Shown here in pieces: positions 52,200 through 52,502 of a stretch of DNA of 52,502 bases (within the stretch, counting starts at the first letter, position 1; each line of letters opens with the position of its first letter). The notes below the pieces were generated by a model that saw only the letters and a list, made by a program, of their open reading frames with translations, was not told where the DNA came from and searched no databases. This DNA is from an uncultured Paenibacillaceae bacterium. GTDB lineage: Bacteria > Bacillota > Bacilli > Paenibacillales > K13. The DNA lies in contig CAJXLT010000018.1 in assembly GCA_913056365.1 (NCBI GenBank), forward strand, positions 1-52,502, given 5' to 3'. The position numbers and the translations under genes are program-made.

Positions 52200-52276
52200 A
52201 TTAGCGGGAACTATCGGTCTTATTATAAGTAATAAGGACCTCCAATCGATATTAGCGGACTTTAGTGGACTTATGG
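52200..52276. repeat. Two copies of the interspersed repeat at the window end
   Basis: ATTAGCGGGAACTATCGGTC (from 52200) followed by TTATT, and a degenerate copy ATTAGCGGACTTTAGTGGAC (from 52251) followed by TTATG, lie 51 bases apart. Related copies are at 31790, 38376 and 38426. The rest of 52178-52502 is A+T-rich and shows no gene. Confidence 0.65.
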
Positions 52277-52502
52277 CGGTTTCTAGTCAAATGTTCATCA
52301 TGTTTAAAAGGTTATAAGTCCGCTTTTTTCCTCTAATTAACATTGAACAGACGTAAATAGTGCTATAAGACCAGAAAAGTCCTTTATAAATAGCTAGTAT
52401 TTAATCCAATCGGAATCCATAAGAGGATGACGTAAAATAGTTTGTGTAATTCGGTAAAAAGTGTATTCACAAATAGAAGAAGGTAGGGTACTCTCGGAAT
52501 TG

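Overview
The window looks like a dnaA-proximal part of the chromosome of an endospore-forming member of the Bacillales, most likely Paenibacillus or a close relative. The order csfB, yaaO, tmk, darA, yaaR, holB, ricT, yabA, yabB, rsmI, abrB ... tatD, yabE, rnmV, rsmA ... yabG, veg, sspF, ispE, purR, ridA, spoVG, glmU, prs, ctc, pth, fin, mfd ... spoVT, yabM, mazG ... rqcP, yabP, yabQ, divIC, yabR, spoIIE is the Bacillus subtilis core order. It differs by an HD-domain gene in the slot where B. subtilis has metS, a parvulin lipoprotein gene after mfd, an HU gene before rqcP, and a three-gene insertion before yabG. The assignment rests on gene order and protein motifs only; no database was searched.

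Layout. 1-410: end of an rRNA operon (spacer, 5S rRNA, terminator). 411-1270: a non-coding stretch with short repeats and a minus-strand membrane protein gene. 1517-15000: sporulation control (csfB), nucleotide, replication and tRNA/rRNA modification genes, abrB with Spo0A-type boxes, and yabE with a long leader that contains a terminator. 15039-17230: an accessory ECF sigma factor, a VOC protein and an alpha/beta hydrolase. 17311-41497: sporulation and housekeeping genes from yabG to spoIIE, many preceded by recognisable SigA, SigE, SigG, SigH or SigK type promoters and followed by intrinsic terminators. 41774-48522: an A+T-rich eight-gene island. 48618-52136: a small protein, a LacI-family regulator with two palindromic operators, a VOC protein, an SDR oxidoreductase and a ThuA-like protein.

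How the genes work together. The core region couples growth functions (dTMP kinase, clamp loader, initiation control, 16S rRNA maturation, peptidoglycan and PRPP precursors, transcription-coupled repair, division) with sporulation control (AbrB, RicT, SpoVG, Gin, Fin, SpoVT, SpoIIE, YabG, YabP, YabQ, SspF).

The most interesting part is the island at 41.7-48.5 kb. It encodes a stand-alone LuxR-type DNA-binding protein, a MauE-like membrane protein with a CNCFG motif, a 63-residue six-cysteine peptide whose stop codon is followed five bases later by an 11-bp RNA hairpin, two CxxC thioredoxin-fold proteins, an exporter-type ABC transporter, and two paralogous solute-binding lipoproteins without an import permease. 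I read it as an apparently undescribed operon for making and exporting a disulfide-containing or redox-matured peptide, resembling in logic the MauE/MauD maturation pair or the sublancin disulfide genes. That reading is inference.

At least four intergenic stretches also carry degenerate short repeats at about 50-bp spacing, possibly one interspersed repeat family of this genome.
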